DNA of 64,000 nucleotides, taken from the NCBI GenBank assembly GCA_964017235.1, contig OZ024934.1:83046706-83110705 (forward strand), written 5' to 3'. Shown here in pieces: positions 11,080-21,770 of this stretch. Position 1 is the first letter of the stretch, and every line of letters begins with the position of its first letter. The notes beneath the pieces were generated by a model that saw only the letters and a program-made list of their open reading frames with translations, was not told the DNA's origin and did no database searches. The DNA is from Sabellastarte sp. h YS-2021. Lineage: Eukaryota > Annelida > Polychaeta > Sabellida > Sabellidae. The position numbers and the translations under genes are program-made.

Positions 11080-12084
11080 TCATTGTAAGCAGTTGAAGGA
11101 TGTGTCTTTGTGCGTGCGCTCTACGAATACGGTCGATTTTTCTACTTGAGTAAAGTTCTGGATCTCTTCCTGTTCCATACGACATAGGAGTACGGCATGG
11201 CTGGCTTTAGCTGCAGACCATGAGAAGTCATTAGAATCGTCTAATAACGAAATGAGATACTCAAGCATGGCTTCCTTATTGTTTTGACAAGTTTCATCTC
11301 TCATGGATCTGCAGAAGCCATCCATCCATTGACCCATGGTTAACTGATCATATGATACCCTTTCTTTTTGATTCCCAGCCAAAACGTACTCATGTGGCCA
11401 CTTTACTTTATTCTTTACAAAAACTTCTACTGAACCACCTCGTTGTGATTTATTTTTACCGTCTACTGTACCTGTTTTGTTGAGTTGCTGTAACTCTTTA
11501 AGCCTATCCTCCACCCCTTGTTGTACATGTGCATTAGCACATATTTGTTGGCGCGTGGGTAAACCCTCAGTAGAAAGGGGAATACTGTGTGAAGTACTGG
11601 ACGCCACATGAGAATACTGTTTGTTTTCAATATTTTTGTGTGCGTTTATGGTGTTCTTGCCTTTGCCCCCAACACTTATACCCTTAATTTTTTGTTTGTC
11701 AGATGTTTTCTTGTGTTGTTTTCCTTCCAATTGTGTCAATGTATCTGTAATAGCACTTAACTGTGACAGGATCTGGTGGTTAACTAACGCCTGAACATCC
11801 TGAGAATTATTTTGTTGGGTAGAACTGGTGGAAGCTTCGGGTTCGAACCTATTGAAGGAACGGACGGGGGTGCTCGCATCGTCACTATCGGTTTCATTAA
11901 CAAGGGCACTACAGTCGAGGTCACTATCAGATGAAGAGTTTTGCGATGCTTGCTGAGCCATAGCCAAAGTCTGAGAACCCAACAAGTTCGTTATAAAATC
12001 GCTATCATTTGAAATCTGTAATTGTACAGGTACTTCACTGCTATCACTCTTTGTTGACCGCAAATTGTATTTCTTTTTCTCCAT
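11080..12084 (-). CDS. DIRS gag-like protein
   Basis: I start at the Met of MEKKKYNLRS (12084); the frame stays open further upstream, but that part reads like leader sequence. The protein is about 334 residues. The N-terminal half is low-complexity, rich in Ser, Asp and Gln. The C-terminal part holds KWPHEYVLAG, VSYDQLTMGQWMDGFCRSM and DFSWSAAKASHAVLLCRME, a block shared by gag-like proteins of metazoan DIRS elements. It is the least damaged part of the element. Its exact role (nucleic-acid binding, particle formation) is inferred from gag position. Confidence 0.72.
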   Translation of the reverse strand: MEKKKYNLRSTKSDSSEVPVQLQISNDSDFITNLLGSQTLAMAQQASQNSSSDSDLDCSALVNETDSDDASTPVRSFNRFEPEASTSSTQQNNSQDVQALVNHQILSQLSAITDTLTQLEGKQHKKTSDKQKIKGISVGGKGKNTINAHKNIENKQYSHVASSTSHSIPLSTEGLPTRQQICANAHVQQGVEDRLKELQQLNKTGTVDGKNKSQRGGSVEVFVKNKVKWPHEYVLAGNQKERVSYDQLTMGQWMDGFCRSMRDETCQNNKEAMLEYLISLLDDSNDFSWSAAKASHAVLLCRMEQEEIQNFTQVEKSTVFVERTHKDTSFNCLQ

Positions 12085-12690
12085 ATATAGTCGTACTAAA
12101 AACCCTATAAAAACACTTGGTAAATAAACTAAAAAGTAAATTCGACTAAGTATATGAAGAAAAAGAAATAAATTTTTTACAGTGTTAACCCTTCCAAGAG
12201 CAAGTTGCAAATGGAAGAGGGGTTGAAATTCAATGGGCCAGGAAAGGTACGCTGGCCAATGAAATAACAGGTTACAAACAGCATGTTGATGCATACTAAA
12301 TGTTAAAGTTAAGGTTCTCCCCAGGGAATGACCTAGCTGACACCAAGGTGTCATCCCGCACACTTTCACTTTGATCTGGTTCACCTTTGATTACACTGGG
12401 TCGCATCAGATTTTGTGCAGTAACATTATAAGACATGAAAATAATCATATAGCAATAAAGCATAGATAAGATCTTGGAAACTTTCGACAGTAGAAAATCT
12501 TTCTCCATATTCACAAATAAATTTAAATGAACCCAGTTTCAGTGTTGCCAACTGAGGTTTATCAAGAAGTGGTGTTGGTTGAAAATATAAATACAGGTGC
12601 AAGGAGTTCTCCGAAAAAAAAAACCACTTCAAAATATCACTTTTTAATTGGCGAATCTTCTTATGACAAGAATGAAGTACAGAATGCCTC

Positions 12691-13583
12691 ATTTCACAAT
12701 ATATAAAACTCTGCCAGGTATATATATATATCTGTCACTTGCATTTACCAGCGGCTAATTCAACTGATTCCAGAGCTAAAACATATAAATATGTCTGTGT
12801 AGGTTTTATTATTTATCTGAATAATTGGAAATACTATTTCTTTGAAGTTTCTAGAATTCTAATGCTAAGTATCATTCATTAAAAATGCATGACTGAAATT
12901 TAGACCAAAAAATAATTATGCTGTTGGAGAATCTTTATGAGGAAATTGATACAATTAGACTCTGCCATATCAATGATAGAACATTGACATTTTCATCACC
13001 GCTCCTTATAATTGCTTATACCTCATTTACACGAATCCAATAAGTCACTTTATGTATTTACAATTTCAAGTGAATTTTAAAAATCTTACACAATGTCACG
13101 CCTTTATATAAACTGTCTAAACAATTAATCAAGATCTAGAAAGCACTCAATGAGCACAGCCCTCTGTCAAGACAGCCGAGTATCCCCAAACTGTTGTATC
13201 ACCCAAATATTACTTTTTTATATTTTTGTAAATATATCAACCACAAACATAAAGTCATTAGAAAGTGGTTTGTTGAAAACTCAGTGTCTTTTATATATCC
13301 AGGGTATGATCTGGTTCTTTCTAAAACTTTAATCACCTTATCCTTTGGGGTCTGACCTTTATAAAAATCATATAAAGATGCATTCATAAGTTTGGGAGTA
13401 ATTGCAAAAATAGAACAAAAAACAAATGAATCCAAAAACATAGTCTCCTTGTTAGAGGTAATAATTAAAACAGTTTATAATTATTGCAGAGCAAACCACA
13501 ATTATGAAGGTTTTATGTCCTGTTTGGGTCATATTTCTACACTTACCAGCTACATTAGATCAGTATTACCACTGTAGTGCTCT
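12691..13583. other. Intergenic DNA with no recognised gene
   Basis: AT-rich, with a short TA tract at about 12719-12731. A minus-strand frame at 13441-13199 contains a compositionally protein-like stretch (SLYDFYKGQTPKDKVIKVLE) but it is embedded in intronic-looking flanks and I do not recognise it. Confidence 0.35.
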
Positions 13584-14250
13584 GGGCCCGTATTCACAAA
13601 GATTTTTATTCTTAGAATTAGTCTTATTCTTAGAATTTTTCTTAGAATTGTCGTTTTTCTTATAAAAATTCTAAGAATAAGAATTTTTCTATTCACAAAG
13701 ATTCTTATTCTTAGAATTATACTTATTCTTAGAATTATTCTAAGAATGGTTTTTATTCTTAGAATTTTTCTAAGAATAAGAATTTGCTATTCACAAAATT
13801 TTTATTCTTAGAATATTCTAAGAATTTTGTTTAAATCTAAGAATGGCACATAGCATGCTTAACTTAAGAAAAATAGTTGTTTTGATGATTATAGTGCAGC
13901 AAGTGATTGCAAATCAACATTCAGAACAGAGTGTTACATATTAGTTGTCAATTGTGTGTACTGTAACGAAATGCAGCCTCTTTATATTATTTCAAAAACT
14001 TCCAGTTTTCTGTTCACATAGGCCAAGATCTGTATTCTTAGAATTTTTCTTAGAATTACACTTAGTCTAAGAAAAATTCTAAGAATTGCATACATTTCCT
14101 TTTACTCTATTCTTAGAATTATTCTTAGCTAAGAATTGTTTTGTGAATAGGTTTTTATTCTAAGAATAAGAAAATTTTTAGCACAGAATTTTTTTTAGAC
14201 TTAAGTGTAATTCTAAGAAAAATTCTAAGAATCTTTGTGAATACGGGCCC
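13584..14250. mobile_element. Palindromic MITE-like element with GGGCCCGTATTCACAAAG ends
   Basis: The terminal inverted repeats are near-perfect over about 25 bp, starting GGGCCCGTATTCACAAAG at 13584 and ending with its inverse at 14250. Both arms consist of repeated, self-complementary units around TTCTTAGAATT, which can fold into many small hairpins. The centre (about 13850-14030) is unique sequence. No ORF. No clear target duplication was found. Composition and structure suit a non-autonomous DNA element. Confidence 0.75.
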
Positions 14251-14409
14251 TGGTTAGATCTATGTGGTGATACATTCTGTTAAGTCAGAACTATGTAGAT
14301 CTTTGCTTCCATCGTGATGTCACAACATGAAATTAGAAAAAAAAATGTGCATATTTTTTCATGTTCGCAGACTTTTTTTTACTGTCGTCAATGAATGATA
14401 TTCTAAAAT

Positions 14410-14702
14410 TCCAATACAATCCGCCCTAAGAAGCACATAGGCAAGTGTGGCTTTGCAATAGCTGCACCAGCTGAATGGAACAAGCTGCCACAAACTGTCA
14501 GATCTCAGCAAACAATAGATGGTTTCAGAAGCCAGCTAAAGACTCACTTGTTCAGGCTGGCATACCTTAGCTATATACCCTGGCGGGCTCTTTTTAGATA
14601 TAGACCCATGTCTGTCCCTGGACTCTCCCTTCTTGGACTTAAGCACATTAGAGAATTTGTATCTATTTTTGCACTATATAAATCCTACTATTATATTATT
14701 TA
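14410..14702 (+). pseudogene. CR1/jockey-type LINE, extreme 3' end
   Basis: Translation from about 14418 reads GKCGFAIAAPAEWNKLP and then FRSQLKTHLFRLAYL, the conserved C-terminus of CR1/Rex-like LINE reverse transcriptases. A short 3' region follows, ending in GCACTATATAAAT-type sequence. Only about 290 bp remain, as expected for 5'-truncated insertions. Confidence 0.75.
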
Positions 14703-15646
14703 ATGTCAAATGTTAGAAAAAACATTAGAAATGAAAATTACAATGTCTCAAAATATATTACCTTGGCATTGCTTAGCAATATTAACCTTAATTGTTACAT
14801 TTACTTGGAAACTTTAGGTAACCCATAAGATAGGTTTTAAACAGTGTTTAAAAACGTTCTGTAAATGTTTAAACCATTTCAAAACAATTTTCATATTTAC
14901 TAAGAGGTAGCTTCAAAGGGTTTGTGCAAAAATGTTAGAAAGGCGTAGAAATTTTTTTATAAGATTTGTAGACTTTATAGTTGATAGAGGGAACTTAAAG
15001 GAACTCAAATTTTGGACAAATGCATCTGGTATTTGATGATAAGGTGAAGGAGCTTTTTGCTGATGTATTCAATCAGATTTGTTCATCCGGATAAGTGTGA
15101 ACAGTGCATTTGGGTATATGTGAATAGTTACCTTTAGCAATGATAGTTGGTAAAGTATCAAAATTAATATGAGACGACAATAGCAGCAACGGCATGTCAA
15201 TAACATAATTATTTGATTAAGATTAACTTACTTCATGATATATTATGACAAGTGGCACAAAATATTTCAATCTAATCATAAGGTTTGGTTACTGTTTGAA
15301 GGATTCTGTTATTATTGCGTGATGACACAATTTCTTCAACGACACGAAGATTAAACAATTTGAGAAAACAATACAGACTACTTGTCACATAATAAAATGG
15401 TGGCACTTTTAAAAATTACAACAAATCTTCTGGGCTTAATGTATCCTAGTCAATGTGCAGAGGCCTCAACAAATAACCTAAACCACTGTATCGAGATATT
15501 AATACTTTAAAGTTACGAAAGTGTATAGCAGTAATTCAAATTTTCCCAGATAGAGTCGCTGAAATGCATACATATATATTTAATCTACATGGGAGATAAG
15601 GTATGACTGAGAATTTAGAAAAACCGTCTCCAGTACATGGTAGGGG
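14703..15646. other. Intergenic DNA, nothing recognised
   Basis: No gene, RNA or repeat was recognised in this AT-rich stretch. Confidence 0.4.
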
Positions 15647-15818
15647 GCCATGGTGGAGCAGTGCGGGAAAGTTGGTAGTTTTTTACTGATGGCCAAAATT
15701 TTGCAGTAAAGAACCTTGATGAACTGTATGTACTGGTTTCCTCTGCCCATAAAACTACCTGTTGTGATATGACCTGTACAGTGTTGAAAGCGATGTTAAA
15801 CCCGTATAAATAAATTCA
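15647..15818 (+). repeat. SINE family 1, internally deleted
   Basis: It starts GGGGCCATGGTGGAGCAG and jumps directly to the region just before AAAGTTGGTAG, missing the B box. It then continues through CTGTATGTACTGGTTTCC and ends GTTGAAAGCGATG, then TATAAATAAATT. Confidence 0.75.
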
Positions 15819-16199
15819 GTACACATATATGACCTGTTGTTCATGACCTGTAGGAGTACAATATCAAATACTAATAAAATACTAATAATATTAATACTAT
15901 AGTGTCCAAATCATGACCAGAAAGAGTCCATCTCCATGCTAGTTTGCGATAAGAGAGGGGATACCTTTGTCTAAAGAGGTTTTGAGTGGTTATGGGCATC
16001 ATTTGTACAGTTCTCAAACTGTGAAACTAACAGGTTACCACGTTATTCACATGCTACACTTTTACCCTGTTAATGTATAATATTTCATAGGTAATTGCGA
16101 CATAACTGGGTGATTAAGCCAAATACACGGTACATCTGTTCCTGAGAAGGTGGTTGCTGTTGCAATATCGAATTTTTGTTGATACTGTTCATAGATCAA
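15819..16199. other. Intergenic DNA, nothing recognised
   Basis: Short unannotated interval between a SINE and a palindromic element; no gene or RNA seen. Confidence 0.4.
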
Positions 16200-16754
16200 G
16201 GGCCGATTTCACAAAGGGACTTAAGCCCAGATTTAGACTTAAATTTAAGACTTTGGTCTTAAATTTTGTCAACAGAATGTTAAGTCTGTGGTCTTAGACT
16301 TAGCGGATTTCACAAAGCAGCTAAGTCCATGGAATTGCTAAGTCAGTGGACTTAACTTTAAATCTGGGATGTAGTGGGCTTAAATTTTGTAAAGAGGACT
16401 TAAATATGGCCGCCATAAACTTTTCTCCACTTCAAAATTTGAAATGGCTGTAAATAAAGTATAATTATACAGAACACCTTACTGAAGTAGTCTTTGGGAA
16501 GTTTATATATGATGTAACAAGGTTTTCTATTTCACAACAGCACTTATCCTTAAAACATGCATCAAATGAAGGATATAAAATGTCATATGACACAGAAAAC
16601 CACTGTGGTTATTTGATAAGCTTGGACTTAGCTAAGTCACCCCTTTTTGAAATCCATTTAAGTCCCAGACCTAGCTAAGACCAAAGTCTTAGATTTAAGT
16701 CCAAGACTTAGTCAATAAAAAGACTTAGTTTAAGTCCTTTAGTGAAATCGGCCC
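16200..16754. mobile_element. Palindromic MITE-like element with GGGCCGATTTCAC ends
   Basis: Ends are GGGCCGATTTCACAAAGG and the inverse of GGGCCGATTTCACTAAAGG. The arms are dense in AAGTCTAAGACTTAA-like self-complementary units, and the centre is unique. The plan copies that of the element at 13584-14250, but the unit sequence differs. No ORF of its own and no clear target duplication. Confidence 0.72.
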
Positions 16755-17579
16755 AGAGTCTGCTGTGGCATTGGATAGTGGTATTAGTGAAACAAAACTT
16801 GATGAAGGTTGAACAGAGCTGACAAGAGGGCTCTGTTGAGCCTAGGCTCATTGATGGGCCTAGTTCTGTATCATGGTTGAAGGCAGAGTATTCATCATTC
16901 ACAAAGTCAGTCAGACTTGGACCAATCTACAGCCTTCCGGGGTAGGAAAGTGAAGAAATAGATCTTACCTTTATTCTGTATTTCTATAATTAACATTCTT
17001 CCCAATTGACCATTGTTAGAAATAAACCCTCTTTTTTTATTCGTCGGCAATCATGAAAACATAATATTTGAGAAACATAAAAATAAAAATTAGTGCCTAT
17101 GACTTGTCATCTTGACGATAATAAATGCAGTCAAATTTAATTTGTAAAATTAAATGCCAATTGAAATGAGTGAAAAATACATGCACTCAGAAACACACCA
17201 TCACAAATTACAGCCACGCATCGTACATATGGAAAGATAGGCTTAAGTCTATTCTCAGCCAATGAGTAATTGTATCTCCTGGATAACCTATTACTATATG
17301 GAAACCCATCTTTTTATGTAAATCAATTCAACTTTGTAATTAAATCAAGGTTTCAAATTTCAATTGAATCTAACCTCTTCTACTTGAAATATCAATTATA
17401 TCTTGATACAGGGACTTTAGATATCTCATTGAATTGGATAAGCTGACAATAAAATTGTTTTAACTTTAACCTCCCAAGTATCACAGTTGACATCAAAGCA
17501 GACCACTCTTCATGACCTGGTCTAAACAGTGTTACCAATAGGTACCAGTGCATCTAAGGCATTCCCTTACTAAATTACA
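16755..17579. other. Intergenic DNA, nothing recognised
   Basis: AT-rich; no gene, RNA gene or repeat family recognised. Confidence 0.4.
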
Positions 17580-17810
17580 GGGGCCATGGTGGCAGAGTGG
17601 TAACACTCTCGCCTCCCACCTCTGAGGCCGGGGTTCGATTCCCGGCACGGCCTCAAGTGGGAAAGCTGGTAGTTCCTTGCCGTTGGTTGGCAGTTTACAG
17701 TACAGAACCCTAACGAACTGTATGTACTGGTTTCCTCTGCCCTTCCAACTACCCGTCATGATATGACCTGTACAGTGTTGAAAGTGACGTAAAACCCTAA
17801 ATAAATAAAC
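17580..17810 (+). repeat. SINE family 1, full length
   Basis: A tRNA-derived head starts GGGGCCATGGTGG. The A box region is TGGCAGAGTGGTAAC and the B box is GGGTTCGATTCCC. The body includes GGGAAAGCTGGTAG and GTACTGGTTTCCTCTGCCC, and the end is GTTGAAAGTGACG, then AAATAAATAAA. The promoter boxes imply RNA polymerase III transcription, and the A-rich tail implies mobilisation by a partner LINE. Confidence 0.9.
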
Positions 17811-18085
17811 TGAATTACTGTCAACCCAAAGAATTATTTTATTTGCTTTGTTGGGGTTCAACGTGGTCTATGTATTAGTTTTACTGTCTACAAATTTCTT
17901 TTAATAATAAGCAAATTGAGTAAATTTTAACCTAAAGAATGACGAAGGTGTATGTAGTGACATACATCGATAGTTACAGGCACAATTGAATATAAAAAAT
18001 TAGCTTGCACTATCTCCGCAGTTTTCAAAATAGTTTCCCCATGATAAGGGGTGTTTACATTGAAATATTACGTCCTCTGCATATG

Positions 18086-18394
18086 TATTGTATTATGTAT
18101 TTATATTCAGTGCAATATCTCCATGTACAACAGGACTCAAAGAGATATTCCACCCATCTGACTGCTCAAGTACAGACCATGCTCTCAAGTGACTCCCCTT
18201 AAGACAGAGGCTCAAGGATGCGCAATTATCAATATCCTTGAGGTTCTTTTGCCTGCCACTGGTCATAGGACCGAATGACAGAGGACCACAATTTTAAGTG
18301 ATCATCCAACCCATCATGCATCTGAGTGCATCGGCGTTTGAACCCACGTCCTCTGTGTTCCTGGGCAAATGTGTTACTCACTAGGCCACAGTGG
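18086..18394 (-). repeat. SINE family 2 (tRNA-derived), copy 1
   Basis: On the minus strand it begins CCACTGTGGCCTAGTGAGTA (A box TGGCCTAGTGAGTAAC) and has a B box in GGGTTCAAACG about 50 bp on. It then runs through GGTCCTCTGTCATTCGG and CTTGAGCCTCTG to GAGATATTGCA. It matches 27147-27472 along its whole length, but shares no body sequence with SINE family 1. Confidence 0.78.
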
Positions 18395-19767
18395 TAGATA
18401 TGCGCCTATATTCAGGTGAAATACTTAGTGTAGTTGATAATACAAGGTTGGTATCACATTCAAAGCCAACAATTTCAATCTTGCATGGAAACTGTGTTAC
18501 TGACGGCACCAGTGTTCTCCCGACACCTTGATTGAGATAGCATTTCTTGATTTTTATGTATCACGTGCATTGGCCTCATACTAATATTTTTAGTTTTCGA
18601 ATAAGTTTACCGAGACAGCAGAGTTGGGTTTTGAGTTATGTCACAATCGAGAGGGGGATCCCAGGGTCTGCCTGGTCCCCCTAAGGCACTTGCCTAATTC
18701 CATCCGGAATCGAAAAGTCTCAAAATCAAGTGACCTAATGACTCCGATCGGAGAAAACCTCTGCTTGAGACTGAGTACAGGGGTACCAGTCACTATCGAA
18801 AAGTCTCAAATTGAAGGTGACCTACATCAATCCAGAAGGAGACCTCCCTTGGTTCGAGACAAAACTAAGGGGTCCCAGTCACCTACGACATGATCACTAA
18901 TCCAGAAGTCTGATATATATCTCTGGTTGATCAAGACAGAGTCAAGACTCCTGAAGTCACAAGCCAGTTTTCACTGGATCCCTGAATACTCCCCTGTTAG
19001 TAGGGATACCTAACAGAGGATGAGTTCTTGTGTAAGCGGAGGGTGGTGGGTTCAAATTTTTGTAAGCCATATATAAAACCATTCAGACAGAGGTTTTGAC
19101 ATTTTATTAAAATACTCAAATATTTACATTTTCAGCAATATAGAGCAGTGACGTGTTGTATCAAATGAATGTAAATGTAGCATCTACGATTTGATTGGGG
19201 CATAAAGTATAACACACCTAAACCTGAGCACAGCAAAATGTAAGAAATAGTAAATGTAAAACATTGAGCCAATGAATCCAAGAGACGTTAGGTAATTCAT
19301 TTGATTGGTGGTCCATAATTTCTTATTTTCACACTCAGCATGGGTCATGTTTCCTTGTATTATTTTCTTATATAATACGTACACATTTTGATATTCTGTT
19401 TTCTCTGTCGATTGAAAACTTTATCTACAACCTTGAATCTAATACATCCTGAAAATAATACAGTGCATAATGATACATGTTTACAGATTAACTCGGGTTA
19501 TGTAACAACACAACTTTTTTAACTACAAAAATATTACCAGATCAGTCAACATCATTTTAGCTGGAAATTATGCTTGCACAACTGCTGCATGGTAATGGTG
19601 AGTCTTGGAAGATAACAAGTAACACAAGCCTGAGTACATTACCATAGTTTAGGAATTTATTCACTGAAGAACTTCATAAAGTAGTTACAATTACACAGTT
19701 AATTAATTCAGTTTTGTCCATAGTAACACACACCATTAGTGCACTAAAGTTACAAATTAGTTAATTA
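18395..19767. other. Intergenic DNA; degenerate 86-bp duplication near 18.7 kb
   Basis: ATCGAAAAGTCTCAAA occurs at 18709 and again at 18795 with partly matching flanks rich in GGTCCC/GGGACC-type complementary words, suggesting a decayed palindromic repeat from about 18.6 to 18.96 kb. No gene was recognised in the rest. Confidence 0.4.
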
Positions 19768-20087
19768 GTTACCTCCGCCAAGGGGGTTATGTTTTCGCCT
19801 GGGTTTGTTTGTGGGTTTGTGAGTTTGTTTGTAAACGAGAACTTGTGAACTCAAAAATTTATGGACGAATTTTGATGAAATTTTCAGGATATGTCTGAAA
19901 AGGTAACAAAAAGAAATGATTCAATTTTGAGAGTGATCCAGATCACTATCTGGATCATCTGGATCCATGAAATGTAATTTTAAAGGCAGATAACTCAAAA
20001 AGTTATGGACGGATTTTGATGAAATTTTCAGGATACTAGTATGTGCTTCCTTGGCGGAGGTCTGTGCTGTCCGAGTGTTCTTGTTAT
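19768..20087 (+). repeat. Repeat with CCTCCGCCAAGG ends, short copy
   Basis: It begins ACCTCCGCCAAGGGGGTTATG, and ends CTTGGCGGAGGTCTGTGC then CCGAGTGTTC. Inside are two related units around GATGAAATTTTCAGGATA and GATCCAGATCACTATCTGG. The longer copy at 36980-37645 has four units. The ends are inverted relative to each other, so it may be a non-autonomous DNA element. Starts are approximate. Confidence 0.68.
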
Positions 20088-20658
20088 TTCTTTCCCTATT
20101 TGAAAACAAAATCCTTTGCACGTTTATATGCCAGATTCAAATTTCAAATTAGCACAACTAAAAAAATTGTACATCCCACAAAAAGTAACACGAAATAACC
20201 TTTGGCAGTGTTTTAGGGGCGATTGTATTAACCATAACTCAAAAATAATGCGACTAGAAACTTACATTTATTACCCAACATTATCTTTGAATAATAAGTA
20301 AATGTATTTATATTTAAGTCCATGTTTCCCCCCCAAAATACCTAAAAACACAGCTGTGAAGAGTCTCCATAATAAAGGGCACCAGGCAATATTTCAACTT
20401 TAAATTACTTTACTACTTCTGCATTGGATTTCTTTGGAAACTAAAACAAACAGTAGTTCATTAAAAATACATTTCTAATGATGTATGTAACATTTTTTAC
20501 AACTAGGTACTTGTTTATGTGTTCACAACACTAATTATCCATTGTAAGGGGCACTAGGAATATACAAAAACAGTTCCCTGGTATTGTTGAGTTGTAGAAA
20601 CTCTAAATGATTCGAGAAGATTGAATATAACTGATCAAGAGATAGTTTGTGCAACATT

Positions 20659-21770
20659 TCATGATGTAGAGTTATTGTCTCTCCTCCATACTGGTACTCT
20701 GCATTGACACAGATACTTCCTAAACGCAGGTGCTGACAAACAGTACACGAAGAAATGTATAGAGTTATTTAAGTAATACAACAGAGTTGAAAGAGGTAAA
20801 AACACTGTTATGTTTAGTCTACTAGGTGTGCCACTGATACCAATATATTCAACAATACTATTGGGAATTGTACACAGAACATAAAATAAACTACTCAGGA
20901 GAAGTATGACATTACTTTTGCTTAGTAATGTTCTAATATAATCATTTTCACTACTGATACCAACTTTTTTCTTGATGAAAGAAACATAGGAAATTTTTAC
21001 AGCTATTGCCAAGTTACTTACAGTAATAATTACACAAGGAATACATAAGGCCAAAATGAAGTGAATCCAATTTGTTACTTCAGTGAAATACTGATGAAGA
21101 TAAAAGTGTTTTGGTACATAACATACTGTTAGTCTTGGTAGCCAAAGTATTGGTGAATTTAAGAGAGCTAGAATAGGAAACAAAATCACTGATATTTTTA
21201 TAACTTCATATTTCTTACATGTGTTATGTAACACAACTGTATGTGCCAGAACAGCTTTACATCTTGAAAATGTTAAGTACTGTATGATCCACACTTGAAA
21301 CTGTTTGATTAGCCTTGAAACATAAATATTCATATAATATAGCCAGTCACTTGTCATGGTGATGTCATACAAAAGCCAATGATATGCTAGTCTCTCACCT
21401 GGACCAAGTACTAAACTGATAGTATCAATAATGGCTAACATGATCAAGCATAATTCTACAGTTTTCAACAATCGCATCTTGTTTACTATAAACACTGTGA
21501 TCAAGTTCAAACAGCTTGCCAATAACAGAACCACAGCACAACCCAAAAACTTTACAATAAAAGTATTATGGGCAGTTTTAAATATCTCCCGTTCTGTAAC
21601 TCCTTGACTCAAGAACATCCCACATCTGAAGAACTCAAGAGTCCAAATGCTGGTATGTTTGGGAAGCAGGCTCTCACACTTTTTGAGAAGCAAATGCTGT
21701 CTTTGAAGGGATTCCCTTGGGCTGATAAATTCACGAGGATATTTTAGACCTGGATAGTCTATAAAGTAGC
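20659..21770 (-). CDS. RecA exon 4: juxtamembrane region and 7TM domain
   Basis: The acceptor is TTCTACAG just before 21770, and the exon opens in phase 1 (G|GC TAC). Seven hydrophobic helices follow. TM2 has LAIIDTISL, the TM3 end reads LTFSRCKAV in place of DRY, TM5 has LCIPCVIIT, TM6 has FYVLCTIPN (CxxP variant of CWxP), and TM7 has NNSIHFFVYC in place of NPxxY. Helix 8 reads FRKYLCQC with possible palmitoylation cysteines. The tail is short and ends in RRDNNSTS. Confidence 0.9.

Larger units (their letters stand above)
8591..12690 (-). mobile_element. DIRS-type tyrosine-recombinase retrotransposon, degenerate
   Basis: Read on the minus strand, the gene order is gag (12084-11080), RT remnant (11008-10655), RNase H (10628-10041) and tyrosine recombinase in two pieces (10051-9713 and 9609-8824). 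This order and the recombinase in place of a DDE integrase define DIRS-like elements, which integrate through a circular intermediate without target duplication. The copy is dead: the RT catalytic region is missing, frames are broken between modules, and several catalytic residues are changed. The outer limits are approximate because I could not delimit the terminal repeats. Confidence 0.85.

Noticed and set aside
13199..13441. ORF with a protein-like stretch (YKGQTPKDKVIKVLE)
   Set aside because: No recognisable family, no splice context that I could defend, and no paralogue in the window; left as unannotated.
17580..17810. tRNA gene suggested by perfect A and B boxes
   Set aside because: The sequence lacks a full cloverleaf and continues into the repeated SINE body; several copies share it.
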